Of a stretch of 33,700 nucleotides of DNA, positions 15,248 through 22,855 are shown piece after piece. The stretch's first letter is position 1; each line of letters begins with the position of its first letter. The stretch covers positions 1 through 33,700 of the forward strand of contig NZ_CABUCJ010000017.1 in the NCBI RefSeq assembly GCF_902490045.1, given 5' to 3'. The notes beneath the pieces were generated by a model. That model made no database searches. It was not told the DNA's origin and was given only the letters and a program-made list of their open reading frames with translations. Position numbers and translations under genes: made by a program. Source of the DNA: an uncultured Anaerotruncus sp. Its GTDB lineage: Bacteria > Bacillota > Clostridia > Oscillospirales > Ruminococcaceae.

Positions 15248-16244
15248 CCAGACGGCCGCCGCACGGCGGAGCTCGGGAAATTTCCTGGCCCTTGCGACAA
15301 AATACGGGGTCTACGTCATCTTCCTGCTGGTCGTTGTCTATTTCAGCATCGTCTGCGACAACTTCCTCTCCCTCTCGAACGTCCTGAACATCCTCCAGCA
15401 GGCCGCGCCGCTCGGCATCGCGGTGCTCGGGATGGTGTTCGTGCTCTCCACCGCCTCCACCGACATCTCGGTGGGGCAGGTGATGTATGTGACGGGCGTC
15501 ATCTGCGGGCTGGTGCTCGAAAAGTTCCGCGACAGCGGGCTGGCCGGGAACGGCTGGGCGATCCTCGTGGTCTGGCTCGTGGGGCTGTGCATCGGCGCGG
15601 TGTTCGGCGCCTTCAACGGCCTGCTGGTCGGTAAATTCGGGATCGTATCCTTCATCGTCACGCTGGCGACCATGAGCATCGCGCGCGGGCTGGGGCTCAT
15701 CATCTCCCGCTCCAAGGTCTATTACATGAGCGAGCTGTCCCCCTTCTCCCAGAGCGTCATCGGCCCCTTCCGGTTCCCGGTGGTGGTCATCCTACAGCTC
15801 GCGATGGTGCTCATATTCGCCTTCCTCTACCGCAAGACCCCCTTCGGGCGGCACATCGACGCGGTCGGCAACGACGAGGCCGCGGCCAGGAGCGTCGGCA
15901 TCAACACAGCGCGGGTCAAATTCTTCGCCTTCCTGCTCTGCGGCGTCACGGCGAGCATCGCCGCCCTGCTGCTGGCCGGCCAGGTGGCGAACGTCTATTC
16001 GAGCTTCTCCTACGGCAACGAATTCGTCGTGATCTCGGCGGCGGTGCTCGGCGGCACGAGCCTCTTCGGGGGCAAGGGGAACATCATCCCCGGCGCGCTG
16101 ATCGGCATCGTGCTGATCCAGACGATCATGAACGGGCTGACGATGCTCAACGCGTCCCCCTACTCCTATACCATCGTCAAGGGCCTCATCATCTTCGTCG
16201 CGGTCCTGCTCGACAGCGTGAACTACAAAGGCGAGCTGCGCTGA
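15237..16244 (+). CDS. Sugar ABC transporter permease 2b (RbsC type)
   Basis: A 335-residue membrane protein with about ten hydrophobic segments. VLGMVFVLSTASTDISVGQ, the loop PFGRHIDAVGNDEAAARSVGIN and VLGGTSLFGGKGNIIPG are the expected CUT2 motifs. In place of the usual GGIDLSVG the first motif reads ASTDISVG, a small departure. The ATG at 15237 overlaps the ATPase gene by 11 bases, with AAGGGGGG just upstream. It pairs with the permease at 12693-13697, from which it differs throughout. Confidence 0.94.
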   Translation: MPANQTAAARRSSGNFLALATKYGVYVIFLLVVVYFSIVCDNFLSLSNVLNILQQAAPLGIAVLGMVFVLSTASTDISVGQVMYVTGVICGLVLEKFRDSGLAGNGWAILVVWLVGLCIGAVFGAFNGLLVGKFGIVSFIVTLATMSIARGLGLIISRSKVYYMSELSPFSQSVIGPFRFPVVVILQLAMVLIFAFLYRKTPFGRHIDAVGNDEAAARSVGINTARVKFFAFLLCGVTASIAALLLAGQVANVYSSFSYGNEFVVISAAVLGGTSLFGGKGNIIPGALIGIVLIQTIMNGLTMLNASPYSYTIVKGLIIFVAVLLDSVNYKGELR

Positions 16245-16281
16245 GCGCAGGCAAACATTACACCCGATAAGGAGTCATGGC

Positions 16282-17265
16282 ATGATGGAAAACCTCTATA
16301 TCGGCATTGAGATCGGCGCGACCAAGCAGCAGGTAGCGCTGGGCACCGCCGACGGCAGGCTGCTGCATACGATCACCGGGAAGATCCCCCTGCCCCGCGG
16401 GGCGCAGGACGTGCTCGACTGGCTGTCCGCCAAGGTCCCTGAGCTACTGCGGATGGAGGAGCGGTTCGGCGGCCGGGTCCGGTCCCTCGCGGCCGGCTTC
16501 GGCGGGGAGATCGAAAGCAGCACGGGCAGGACCCTCAACTCGGTGCAGGTGCCCGGCTGGGAGGACTTCCCGCTGCGCGGGTGGCTGGAGGAGACCTTTT
16601 CGATGCCGGCGGAAGTCCTCAACGACACCGTCGCGGGCGGCTTTTCCGAGCTCTACCTCGGCAGGGGGAAGGAGGCCGGAACCGTCTTCTACACCAACAT
16701 CGGCAGCGGCATCGGCGGTGCCTTCTTCATCGACCGGGTCTACTACGACGGCGTCGGCTACGGCGCGGCCTACTTCGGAAACACCTACATCCCCGACTGG
16801 CAGTCGCCCGAGCCGGGGGCGATGACCCGGGTGGAGGAGATCTGCTCCGGGCTCGGGATCGAACGGCGGCTGCGCCGGCCGGGATACGTCCCCGCGGGCT
16901 CGCGGATCATGGAGATGTGCGGAGGGGACCCGGCCGCGATCAGCTGCCGGATGATGGAGGACGCGGCCCGCGCGGGGGACTCCTTCGCGCTGGAGGAGGT
17001 CGACCGGATCGCAAAAAGCTACAGCATCGGTCTGAGCAACGTCCTCACGCTGATGTCCCCCGAGCTGGTCATCGTCGGGGGCGGCGTCGCCAAGATGGGC
17101 GGCCTGCTCCTCGACCGGGTGCGCGAATACACCGACCGCATCGCGTTCATCTCCTGCCGGGGCCACTACACGATCGAACAGAGCGTGATGATGGACGACG
17201 CGGTCATCGCCGGGGCGGTCTACTGCGCGGGACACCCCGAGCTCATCAGGAAAGGAAGCTATTGA
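16282..17265 (+). CDS. Divergent ROK-family sugar kinase (ExGH and zinc motifs lost)
   Basis: A 327-residue ROK-fold protein. The N-terminal ATP loop reads E10-I-G-A-T-K15 (usually D-x-G-x-T-K), the catalytic N114-D115 is present, and G141-S-G-I-G-G forms the second glycine loop. The family hallmark A-G-E-x-G-H reads A162-A-Y-F-G-N167, so both the sugar-contacting Glu and the zinc His are gone, and the C-x-C-G-x-x-G-C zinc knuckle is absent. ATP-dependent phosphorylation of the operon 2 substrate is the probable role, with unusual specificity; the N-terminal Asp to Glu change also needs caution. AAGGAG lies 7 bases before ATG 16282. It is followed 6 bases later by the DeoC-like aldolase, suggesting consecutive reactions. 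Confidence 0.82.
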   Translation: MMENLYIGIEIGATKQQVALGTADGRLLHTITGKIPLPRGAQDVLDWLSAKVPELLRMEERFGGRVRSLAAGFGGEIESSTGRTLNSVQVPGWEDFPLRGWLEETFSMPAEVLNDTVAGGFSELYLGRGKEAGTVFYTNIGSGIGGAFFIDRVYYDGVGYGAAYFGNTYIPDWQSPEPGAMTRVEEICSGLGIERRLRRPGYVPAGSRIMEMCGGDPAAISCRMMEDAARAGDSFALEEVDRIAKSYSIGLSNVLTLMSPELVIVGGGVAKMGGLLLDRVREYTDRIAFISCRGHYTIEQSVMMDDAVIAGAVYCAGHPELIRKGSY

Positions 17266-17271
17266 TATTCC

Positions 17272-18036
17272 ATGGAGAAGAATGGTATAATCGAACAAGT
17301 GAAAGAGGAAGTTTTTCCCTCGGAAAAGGCCGCGGAAAAGCCGCTGGGCAAATACTGCGACCACACCGTCCTGCGGGCGTACACGACCCGGGAGACGGTC
17401 CGGCAGTTCTGCGAGGAGGCCGTCCGCTACGGCGCCGCGTCGGTCTGCGTCAACCCGGTGCACGTGGCCTACGTCCACGAGCTGCTGCGGGGGACCGGGC
17501 TTTACACCTGCACCGTCATCGGCTTCCCGCTCGGAGCCAACCGCTCCTGCGTGAAGGCGATGGAGGCGGCGCTCGCCGCTGAGGACGGCGCCGACGAGGT
17601 GGATATGGTGATGAACATCGGCGCCCTGCGCGAAAAGGACTACGAGCTTGTCCGCCGGGACATCGCCGGGGTCGTGGCCGCAGCCGCGGGCCGCGCGAAG
17701 GTCAAGGTCATCATCGAGACCTGCTATCTCACCGACCGGGAGATCGTCGCCGCGGCGCTGCTCTGCCAGCAGGCGGGCGCGGACTATGTCAAGACCTCCA
17801 CCGGTTTTGGGACGGACGGCGCGCGGGAGCGGGACGTCCGGCTGATCCGGCAGACGGTTGGGGAGACGATGAAAATCAAGGCGTCGACCAACATCAACAC
17901 CCGCGAGGACGCGGAGCGGATGATCGCCGCCGGCGCCGACCGGCTGGGGACGAGCCGCACGCCGCAGATCGTCACGGGCGACGCCGGGACACATTCCGCA
18001 TCGATGGACAATCAGCCTCCGAAGCAGGACTGCTGA
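17272..18036 (+). CDS. DeoC-like class I aldolase with altered phosphate-binding residues
   Basis: A 254-residue aldolase of the deoxyribose-phosphate aldolase family. Catalytic residues are in place: D111 in ADEVDMVMNIG, Schiff-base K174 in DYVKTSTGFG and assisting K203. E149-T-C in VIIETCYL and TVIGFPLGA at 81-89 are also standard. The loop after K203, normally K-A-[AS]-G-G or K-P-A-G-G, reads K-A-S-T-N, and the phosphate-site G-[AT]-S-S reads G-T-S-R. These are the positions that hold the substrate phosphate in DeoC, so the substrate probably differs from 2-deoxyribose 5-phosphate. No nucleoside phosphorylase or phosphopentomutase is nearby. The ribosome site is weak; coupling to the kinase 6 bases upstream is likely. 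Confidence 0.85.
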   Translation: MEKNGIIEQVKEEVFPSEKAAEKPLGKYCDHTVLRAYTTRETVRQFCEEAVRYGAASVCVNPVHVAYVHELLRGTGLYTCTVIGFPLGANRSCVKAMEAALAAEDGADEVDMVMNIGALREKDYELVRRDIAGVVAAAAGRAKVKVIIETCYLTDREIVAAALLCQQAGADYVKTSTGFGTDGARERDVRLIRQTVGETMKIKASTNINTREDAERMIAAGADRLGTSRTPQIVTGDAGTHSASMDNQPPKQDC

Positions 18037-18061
18037 TTTTGTAAAGGTATTTTGTAAAGGT
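18036..18061 (+). repeat. Perfect tandem 13-bp repeat containing duplicated ribosome sites
   Basis: ATTTTGTAAAGGT occurs twice with no gap (18036-18048 and 18049-18061). Each copy carries an AAAGG ribosome site and a GTAAA half-site. The first copy serves the GTG at 18060 and the second the GTG at 18072, so two start sites are possible for the regulator. The GTAAA elements match half of the operator candidate at 11376-11390. Confidence 0.7.
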
Positions 18062-19250
18062 GTTGTGTGAAGTGAGGAGAGCGGCGAACAGCAATAAGAT
18101 CATCAAGCAGGCGAATGAATATCTGGTGCTGGCGGTGCTGCTGAAAAACGACCCGCTTTCGGTGGAGGAGATCGTGACCCTCTCCCGCCTGAGCCGGCCG
18201 ACGGTGCTCAACATCCTCAAGGAGCTTGACGCCAGGGGGCTGATCTACCGCGCCGGCCTGGGCGAATCGATGGGCGGGCGGCAGCCGATCATGTACACCC
18301 TCAACCTCCGCCGCTACTTCGCGGTGGGCATCGACCTCGAGTACCCGCCGGTGCGCGTCGCCTTTTCCGACCTGCGAGAGAAGGTCCTCTACTCCCAGGA
18401 GTGGGACTGCCTGCCGGGGGAGACGATGGAGGAGGTCGAAGAGAACCTCGTGAGCGCGATCCGCGAGGGGATGCGCAGGCTGAACATCGCCACGGAAAAC
18501 CTGATCGGGGTCGGGCTGGGCATCCCCGGACGGGTGGACATCGCCAGAAACCTCGCCGTGCGGATAGACCGCATGGACCACATCTGGCAGGGCGGCGACA
18601 TCGCGGCCCAGCTGTCGATGAAGCTGGGCGTCCCCGTCACCGTGCGCAACGACATCCACCTGCTCGCGGCGGCCGAACGCACCGTGCAGCCCGCGCTGCC
18701 CAAGAATTTCCTCTATGTGGCGCGCCGGGTGGGCATCGGCATGGCGGTGTTCCTCAACGGGAAGAGCTATGAGGGCGGCTTCGGCAACTCGGGCTACCTC
18801 GGCCACACGGTCCTCGATCCCGAGGGGCCGGTCTGCCGGTGCGGCCAGCGGGGCTGCCTCGAATGCTACGCGACCACCGGCGCGGTGGAGACCAACTATG
18901 CGCGGGGGGCGGAGAGCCCCGCGGATTACGACACGATCGTCTCCCGCGCGCAGGAGGGGGAGACGCTGGCGCAGGCCGTCCTCGGGGACGCGGGCGTCAA
19001 GCTGGCGATGGCGGTCGTCAACGCCATGCTCCTCTACGACATCCAGACCGTCATCATCGAGGACTGCGTTGACGACGGAACCTTTTTCGCAATCGTCCGA
19101 GAGAACATCGAAAAGCTGCTGGGCCCCTCGTCCGACTTCCAGCCGCGCGTGCTGCGCGGCAAGCTGACGGGCAAGACCTTCGCGCTCGGCGGCTGCTCGA
19201 TGATCGTCAAAAATTTCTTCAAAGCGCCCCAGCTCAAGGTGGACGGCTGA
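18060..19250 (+). CDS. ROK-family transcriptional regulator (NagC/XylR type)
   Basis: A 396-residue regulator: winged helix-turn-helix at about 20-80 (PLSVEEIVTLSRLSRPTVLNILKELDARGLI), then a ROK sugar-binding domain with G-L-G-I-P-G-R-V and N197-D198. The zinc knuckle C259-R-C261-G-x-x-G-C266 with H249 is intact. The ExGH Glu is replaced by Tyr (S-G-Y246-L-G-H249), the same Glu to Tyr change seen in the ROK kinase of this operon. It probably represses operon 2 and is released by the pathway sugar (inference). Start GTG 18060 uses the first of two tandem ribosome sites; GTG 18072 is an alternative. It sits between the aldolase and the glycyl radical enzyme. Confidence 0.9.
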   Translation: MLCEVRRAANSNKIIKQANEYLVLAVLLKNDPLSVEEIVTLSRLSRPTVLNILKELDARGLIYRAGLGESMGGRQPIMYTLNLRRYFAVGIDLEYPPVRVAFSDLREKVLYSQEWDCLPGETMEEVEENLVSAIREGMRRLNIATENLIGVGLGIPGRVDIARNLAVRIDRMDHIWQGGDIAAQLSMKLGVPVTVRNDIHLLAAAERTVQPALPKNFLYVARRVGIGMAVFLNGKSYEGGFGNSGYLGHTVLDPEGPVCRCGQRGCLECYATTGAVETNYARGAESPADYDTIVSRAQEGETLAQAVLGDAGVKLAMAVVNAMLLYDIQTVIIEDCVDDGTFFAIVRENIEKLLGPSSDFQPRVLRGKLTGKTFALGGCSMIVKNFFKAPQLKVDG

Positions 19251-19296
19251 AGACCCTCCGGGCGGAACGCCGTCCGCGGGCAGAAAGGAAATCCCG

Positions 19297-21366
19297 ATGA
19301 CTGAATATATCGAAAAGCAGCTGGACTTTTTTGTCAACCGCCGCGACCACAAGCGCCTGCGGCGGGAGATTCCCGTCGACCTGACGGATATCCTCGCGGA
19401 TTCCGCCCTGAGCGACGAGGAGAAGGCGACGCGCGCCCACGCGCGCGTCATGCAAAGCGAACAGATCGTGGTCTTTCCGTGGGAGCGGATCGCGGGCACG
19501 CGGGTGATGCTGCATCTGCCCGAGTTTCCCCACGGCTCCTACGGTTACCTCGACGGCCGGATCAGCCACATGCTCAACGAGCCGACGATCGGCGGCATCT
19601 CCAACAATGTGGCGGAGTACGGCCACGCGATCACCGTCGGGCTCGAGGGCCTGCGCGCCGAGGTGGCTTCCCAGCTCGAGGCGCGCGGGGAGGAGGAAGC
19701 GGCAGGCGCCTTCTGGAGGAACCAGCTCCTGCTCATCGACGAGCTGGAGGCGTTCGCCGACCGCATCCGCGACGAGGCGGAGGCGCAGGGCAACGAGACG
19801 GTCTGCCGCACCTTCAGCCGTATTCCGCGGCAGGGCGCGGAGAGCTTTTTGGAGGCGCTGCAATTTTTGAAGTTCCTCAACTTCGCGCTGCGCTACGAGA
19901 ACCCGACCCATTCGCCGCTCGGGCGGTTTGACCAGTATATGTATCCCTTCTTCGCCGCCGACCGCGCGCGCGGCATGACGAAGGAGGAGGCGTTCGAGCT
20001 GGTGGAGGACTTCTTCATCTCCCTCAACCGGGACACCGACATCTATTTCGGCATCCAGCAGGGGGACAGTGGCCAGGCGATGGTGCTCGGCGGCGTGGAC
20101 GCGCAGGGCAGCTGCGCCTATAACGAGCTCAGCGAGCTCTGCATCAAGGCGAGCCTCGACCTGGCGGTCATCGACCCGAAGATCAACCTGCGCGTGGACA
20201 AAAACACGCCGATGGAGGTCTTCCGGCTGGGCAGCCGGCTGACCAAGAAGGGGCTCGGCTTCCCCCAGTACTGCAACGACGACGTCATCATCCCGGCGCT
20301 GACCGGCTGGGGCTACGAGCTCGAGGACGCGCGCGACTACGCGGTCGCGGGCTGCTGGGAGTTCGTCATCCCCGGCTACGGCGCGGAGGGGATCAACTAC
20401 GAGGCGATGCCCTTTGTGAAGCTGGTCAACCGCTGCATGGAGGAGCATCTCGAGGAGTGCGCCGACTTCGACGCGTTCATGGACTGCCTCGAGGGGGAGA
20501 TGGAGGCGCAGATGGAAAAGATCGACGCCGTCTTCCACAACACCGCCCCGCGCCCCTCGCCGATGCACTCCCTGCTCTCCAAGCAGGCGGTCTCGGTGGG
20601 GAAGGACGTCTCAAAATGCGCGAAGTACAACAATTTCGGCCTGCACGGCCCGGGCATCGCCACGGCGGTCGACTCGCTGGCCGCGATCAAAAAGGTCGTC
20701 TTCGACGACGGGAGCGTCCTGCCGCACGAGCTGATCGACGCGGTGGCGCGCAACTTCGAGGGGTGGGAGGACCTCCACCACACCCTGCGGTTTGAAGCGC
20801 CCAAGATGGGCAACGACGACGACCGCGCCGACGAAATCGCCGTGCGGCTGGTCGACATGTACGCCCGCGTGCTCTCCCACTACCGCAACGGGTTCGGCGG
20901 CTGTTACCGCCCCGGGACCGGCTCCGCCATGTACTACATGTGGATGTCCGAGGACATGGGCGCCTCCCCCGACGGGAGGCTGGACGGGGAGCCGCTGCCC
21001 GCGAACTATTCCCCCAGCCTCAACGTCCGTCTGAACGGGCCGGTGTCGATGTTCAAGTCGTTCTGCAAGCCCGACCTGCGCAAGGTGTGCAACGGCGGGC
21101 CGGTGACGCTCGAGCTGCACGACAGCGTCTTCCGCAACGAGGAGGCGATCGACAAGGTCGCGATGCTCGTGCGCGCCTTCATCCTGATGGGCGGGCACCA
21201 GCTGCAGCTCAACGCCGTCAATTCCGACCTGCTGCGCAAGGCGCAGCGCGAGCCGGAAAACTACCGCAACCTGGTGGTGCGGGTGTGGGGCTGGAGCGGC
21301 TACTTCGTCGAACTGAGTCGGGAGTACCAGGACCACATCATCGCCCGCGCCGCGATGACCCTGTGA
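19297..21366 (+). CDS. Glycyl radical enzyme, eliminase/dehydratase type, unassigned substrate
   Basis: A 689-residue oxygen-sensitive radical enzyme. The thiyl Cys motif is A351-G-C353-W-E355-F, the G-C-x-E pattern of C-O/C-N/C-S bond-cleaving GREs, not the Cys-Cys pair of pyruvate formate-lyase. The glycyl radical loop near the C-terminus is R662-V-W-G665-W-S-G. Other family landmarks are GRFDQYMYPFF (209-219), DPKINLRV (293-300), GFPQYCNDDVIIPAL (321-335) and GGHQLQLNAV (632-641). The protein is about 100 residues shorter than typical dehydratases, mainly at the N-terminus. AAAGGAAA precedes ATG 19297. Its activase gene starts 9 bases downstream. No microcompartment or aldehyde/alcohol dehydrogenase genes accompany it. 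Sugar-pathway neighbours suggest a sugar phosphate or sugar derivative as substrate. Confidence 0.92.
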   Translation: MTEYIEKQLDFFVNRRDHKRLRREIPVDLTDILADSALSDEEKATRAHARVMQSEQIVVFPWERIAGTRVMLHLPEFPHGSYGYLDGRISHMLNEPTIGGISNNVAEYGHAITVGLEGLRAEVASQLEARGEEEAAGAFWRNQLLLIDELEAFADRIRDEAEAQGNETVCRTFSRIPRQGAESFLEALQFLKFLNFALRYENPTHSPLGRFDQYMYPFFAADRARGMTKEEAFELVEDFFISLNRDTDIYFGIQQGDSGQAMVLGGVDAQGSCAYNELSELCIKASLDLAVIDPKINLRVDKNTPMEVFRLGSRLTKKGLGFPQYCNDDVIIPALTGWGYELEDARDYAVAGCWEFVIPGYGAEGINYEAMPFVKLVNRCMEEHLEECADFDAFMDCLEGEMEAQMEKIDAVFHNTAPRPSPMHSLLSKQAVSVGKDVSKCAKYNNFGLHGPGIATAVDSLAAIKKVVFDDGSVLPHELIDAVARNFEGWEDLHHTLRFEAPKMGNDDDRADEIAVRLVDMYARVLSHYRNGFGGCYRPGTGSAMYYMWMSEDMGASPDGRLDGEPLPANYSPSLNVRLNGPVSMFKSFCKPDLRKVCNGGPVTLELHDSVFRNEEAIDKVAMLVRAFILMGGHQLQLNAVNSDLLRKAQREPENYRNLVVRVWGWSGYFVELSREYQDHIIARAAMTL

Positions 21367-21375
21367 GGCGGCGCT

Positions 21376-22224
21376 GTGGAGCGGGGACTGGTCTTTGACA
21401 TCAACGAATTCGCCGTTCACGACGGGCCGGGCATCCGGACGACCGTCTTCCTCAAGGGCTGCCCGCTGCGCTGCAAGTGGTGCCACAACCCCGAGGGGCT
21501 TTCCTTTTCGCAGGAGGTCCTGCGCGGGAGCAACGGCTGCATCCACTGCGGCGCGTGCGAGGCGGTCTGCCCCAGCCCGGACCACTGCATCCTCTGCGGG
21601 AAGTGCATCCGGGCCTGCCCCAAAAACCTGCGGCGGTTCGCGGCCCGGGAGCTTTCTAGCCGGGAGCTGGCGGACATCCTGCTGAAAAACCGCGCCTTCC
21701 TCGGGGAAAACGGGGGCGTGACCTTCTCGGGCGGGGAGCCGCTGGCGCAGCCGGGGTTCCTCTTTGAGACGATGGATTTTTTAAAGCCGCTGCACCTCGC
21801 GGTGGAGACCTCCGGGCACGTGCCGGAGGAGGTCTTCCGGGAGATGCTCGGGCGGGTGGACCTCGTGATGATGGACATCAAGCAGGCGGACAGCGAAGTG
21901 CACCGGGAATACACCGGCGTGCCGAACGACCGGATCCTCGCAAACCTCGCGCTCTTAAAGGAGAGCGGCCGGCCGTTCATTATCCGCATCCCCGTCATCC
22001 CGCAGGTGAACGACAGCGTGGAAAGCATGGAGCGCACGGCGGCGCTGCTCAGGGGGGCCGGGTCGCTCGAGCGGCTCGAGCTGCTGCGCTACCACCAGAC
22101 GGCGGGCGCGAAGTACGAGCTGCTCGGGAAGGAATACCCCTTCCGCTACACGCGTGAGACCCCCTCGCTCGAGCCGTTCGCGCGCGTCTTTGAAGAAAAC
22201 GGCATCCCGGTCTTCATCCCCTGA
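21376..22224 (+). CDS. Glycyl radical enzyme activating enzyme (radical SAM)
   Basis: A 282-residue radical-SAM protein that should install the glycyl radical on the enzyme encoded immediately upstream. The SAM cluster is C29-x3-C33-x2-C36 in FLKGCPLRCKWCHNPEG. An inserted ferredoxin-like domain carries two four-Cys sets (C55, C58, C61, C65 and C71, C74, C77, C81), typical of activases of non-PFL GREs. VTFSGGEPLAQ (115-125) is the SAM-binding GGE motif, and D167-I-K is the usual MDIK segment. Start GTG 21376 has GAGGCGG ahead, with 9 bases between the genes, so expression is coupled. The pairing supports a dedicated GRE/activase system. Confidence 0.95.
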   Translation: MERGLVFDINEFAVHDGPGIRTTVFLKGCPLRCKWCHNPEGLSFSQEVLRGSNGCIHCGACEAVCPSPDHCILCGKCIRACPKNLRRFAARELSSRELADILLKNRAFLGENGGVTFSGGEPLAQPGFLFETMDFLKPLHLAVETSGHVPEEVFREMLGRVDLVMMDIKQADSEVHREYTGVPNDRILANLALLKESGRPFIIRIPVIPQVNDSVESMERTAALLRGAGSLERLELLRYHQTAGAKYELLGKEYPFRYTRETPSLEPFARVFEENGIPVFIP

Positions 22225-22254
22225 GGGCCGGGCGCGACGAAAGGGAAAACCGAT

Positions 22255-22830
22255 ATGCAAGAATTTTTAAAGGCATATACCGACAGGATCTCCGAGACGA
22301 TCGCCGGGATCGACCCGGCGGAATTCCAAAAGGCGGTCGGCATCCTGACCGAGGCCCACCAAAACGACCGGCAGGTGTTCATCGCCGGCAACGGGGGCAG
22401 CGCGGGCACGGCCAACCACTTCTCCTGCGACTTCGGAAAGAACGCGGTGCAGACCCCCGGCGTGCGGCGGTTCCGCATCCAGTCGCTCTCCTCCAACGTG
22501 GAAAAGATCACCGCGTTCGGCAACGACATCGCCTTCGACGAGATCTTCTCCCAGCAGATGGAAAACCTCTTCAACCCCGGCGACGTGCTGATTCTCGTGT
22601 CCGCGAGCGGCAAATCCCCCGACCTGATCAGGGCGTGCGAGCACGCCAAGCGGAAAGGGTCCCCCATCATCGGGCTGACCGGCTTCGAGGGCGGGTCCGT
22701 CAGGGACTACGCGGACGCGAACCTCATCGTCCCGCTCGAGAGCTACGAGATGATCGAGGACATCCATTCGATGATTCTGCACCTGTTCGTCTACTATTTT
22801 AAAACACACCCGCAGGCGCTCACCGCCTGA
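22255..22830 (+). CDS. GmhA-like SIS-domain phosphosugar isomerase, divergent
   Basis: A 191-residue single-SIS protein. AGNGGSAGTANHFSCDF at 44-60 is the GmhA-type sugar-phosphate loop, AFGND at 87-91 and VSASGKSPDL at 115-124 form the rest of the site, and IHSMILHLFVYYF near the C-terminus supplies the conserved His. Compared with the other GmhA-like protein in this window (10569-11216), the presumed catalytic Glu of H-x3-E is Asp (H55-x3-D59), so chemistry or substrate may differ. It follows the GRE activase by 30 bases with AAAGGGAA before the ATG. Likely aldose-ketose isomerisation of a pathway intermediate. Confidence 0.84.
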   Translation: MQEFLKAYTDRISETIAGIDPAEFQKAVGILTEAHQNDRQVFIAGNGGSAGTANHFSCDFGKNAVQTPGVRRFRIQSLSSNVEKITAFGNDIAFDEIFSQQMENLFNPGDVLILVSASGKSPDLIRACEHAKRKGSPIIGLTGFEGGSVRDYADANLIVPLESYEMIEDIHSMILHLFVYYFKTHPQALTA

Positions 22831-22855
22831 CGGCTCCGGAAAGGAGGCTCTTCCC

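Noticed and set aside
16444..17994. Minus-strand open frame (516 codons) opposite the ROK kinase and DeoC-like genes
   Set aside because: It spans two well-supported genes on the other strand and shows no known motif.
19297..21366. Pyruvate formate-lyase or B12-independent glycerol dehydratase
   Set aside because: No adjacent Cys-Cys pair as in PFL, and no propanediol/glycerol genes or microcompartment genes nearby; the GCWE centre and sugar neighbours fit neither.
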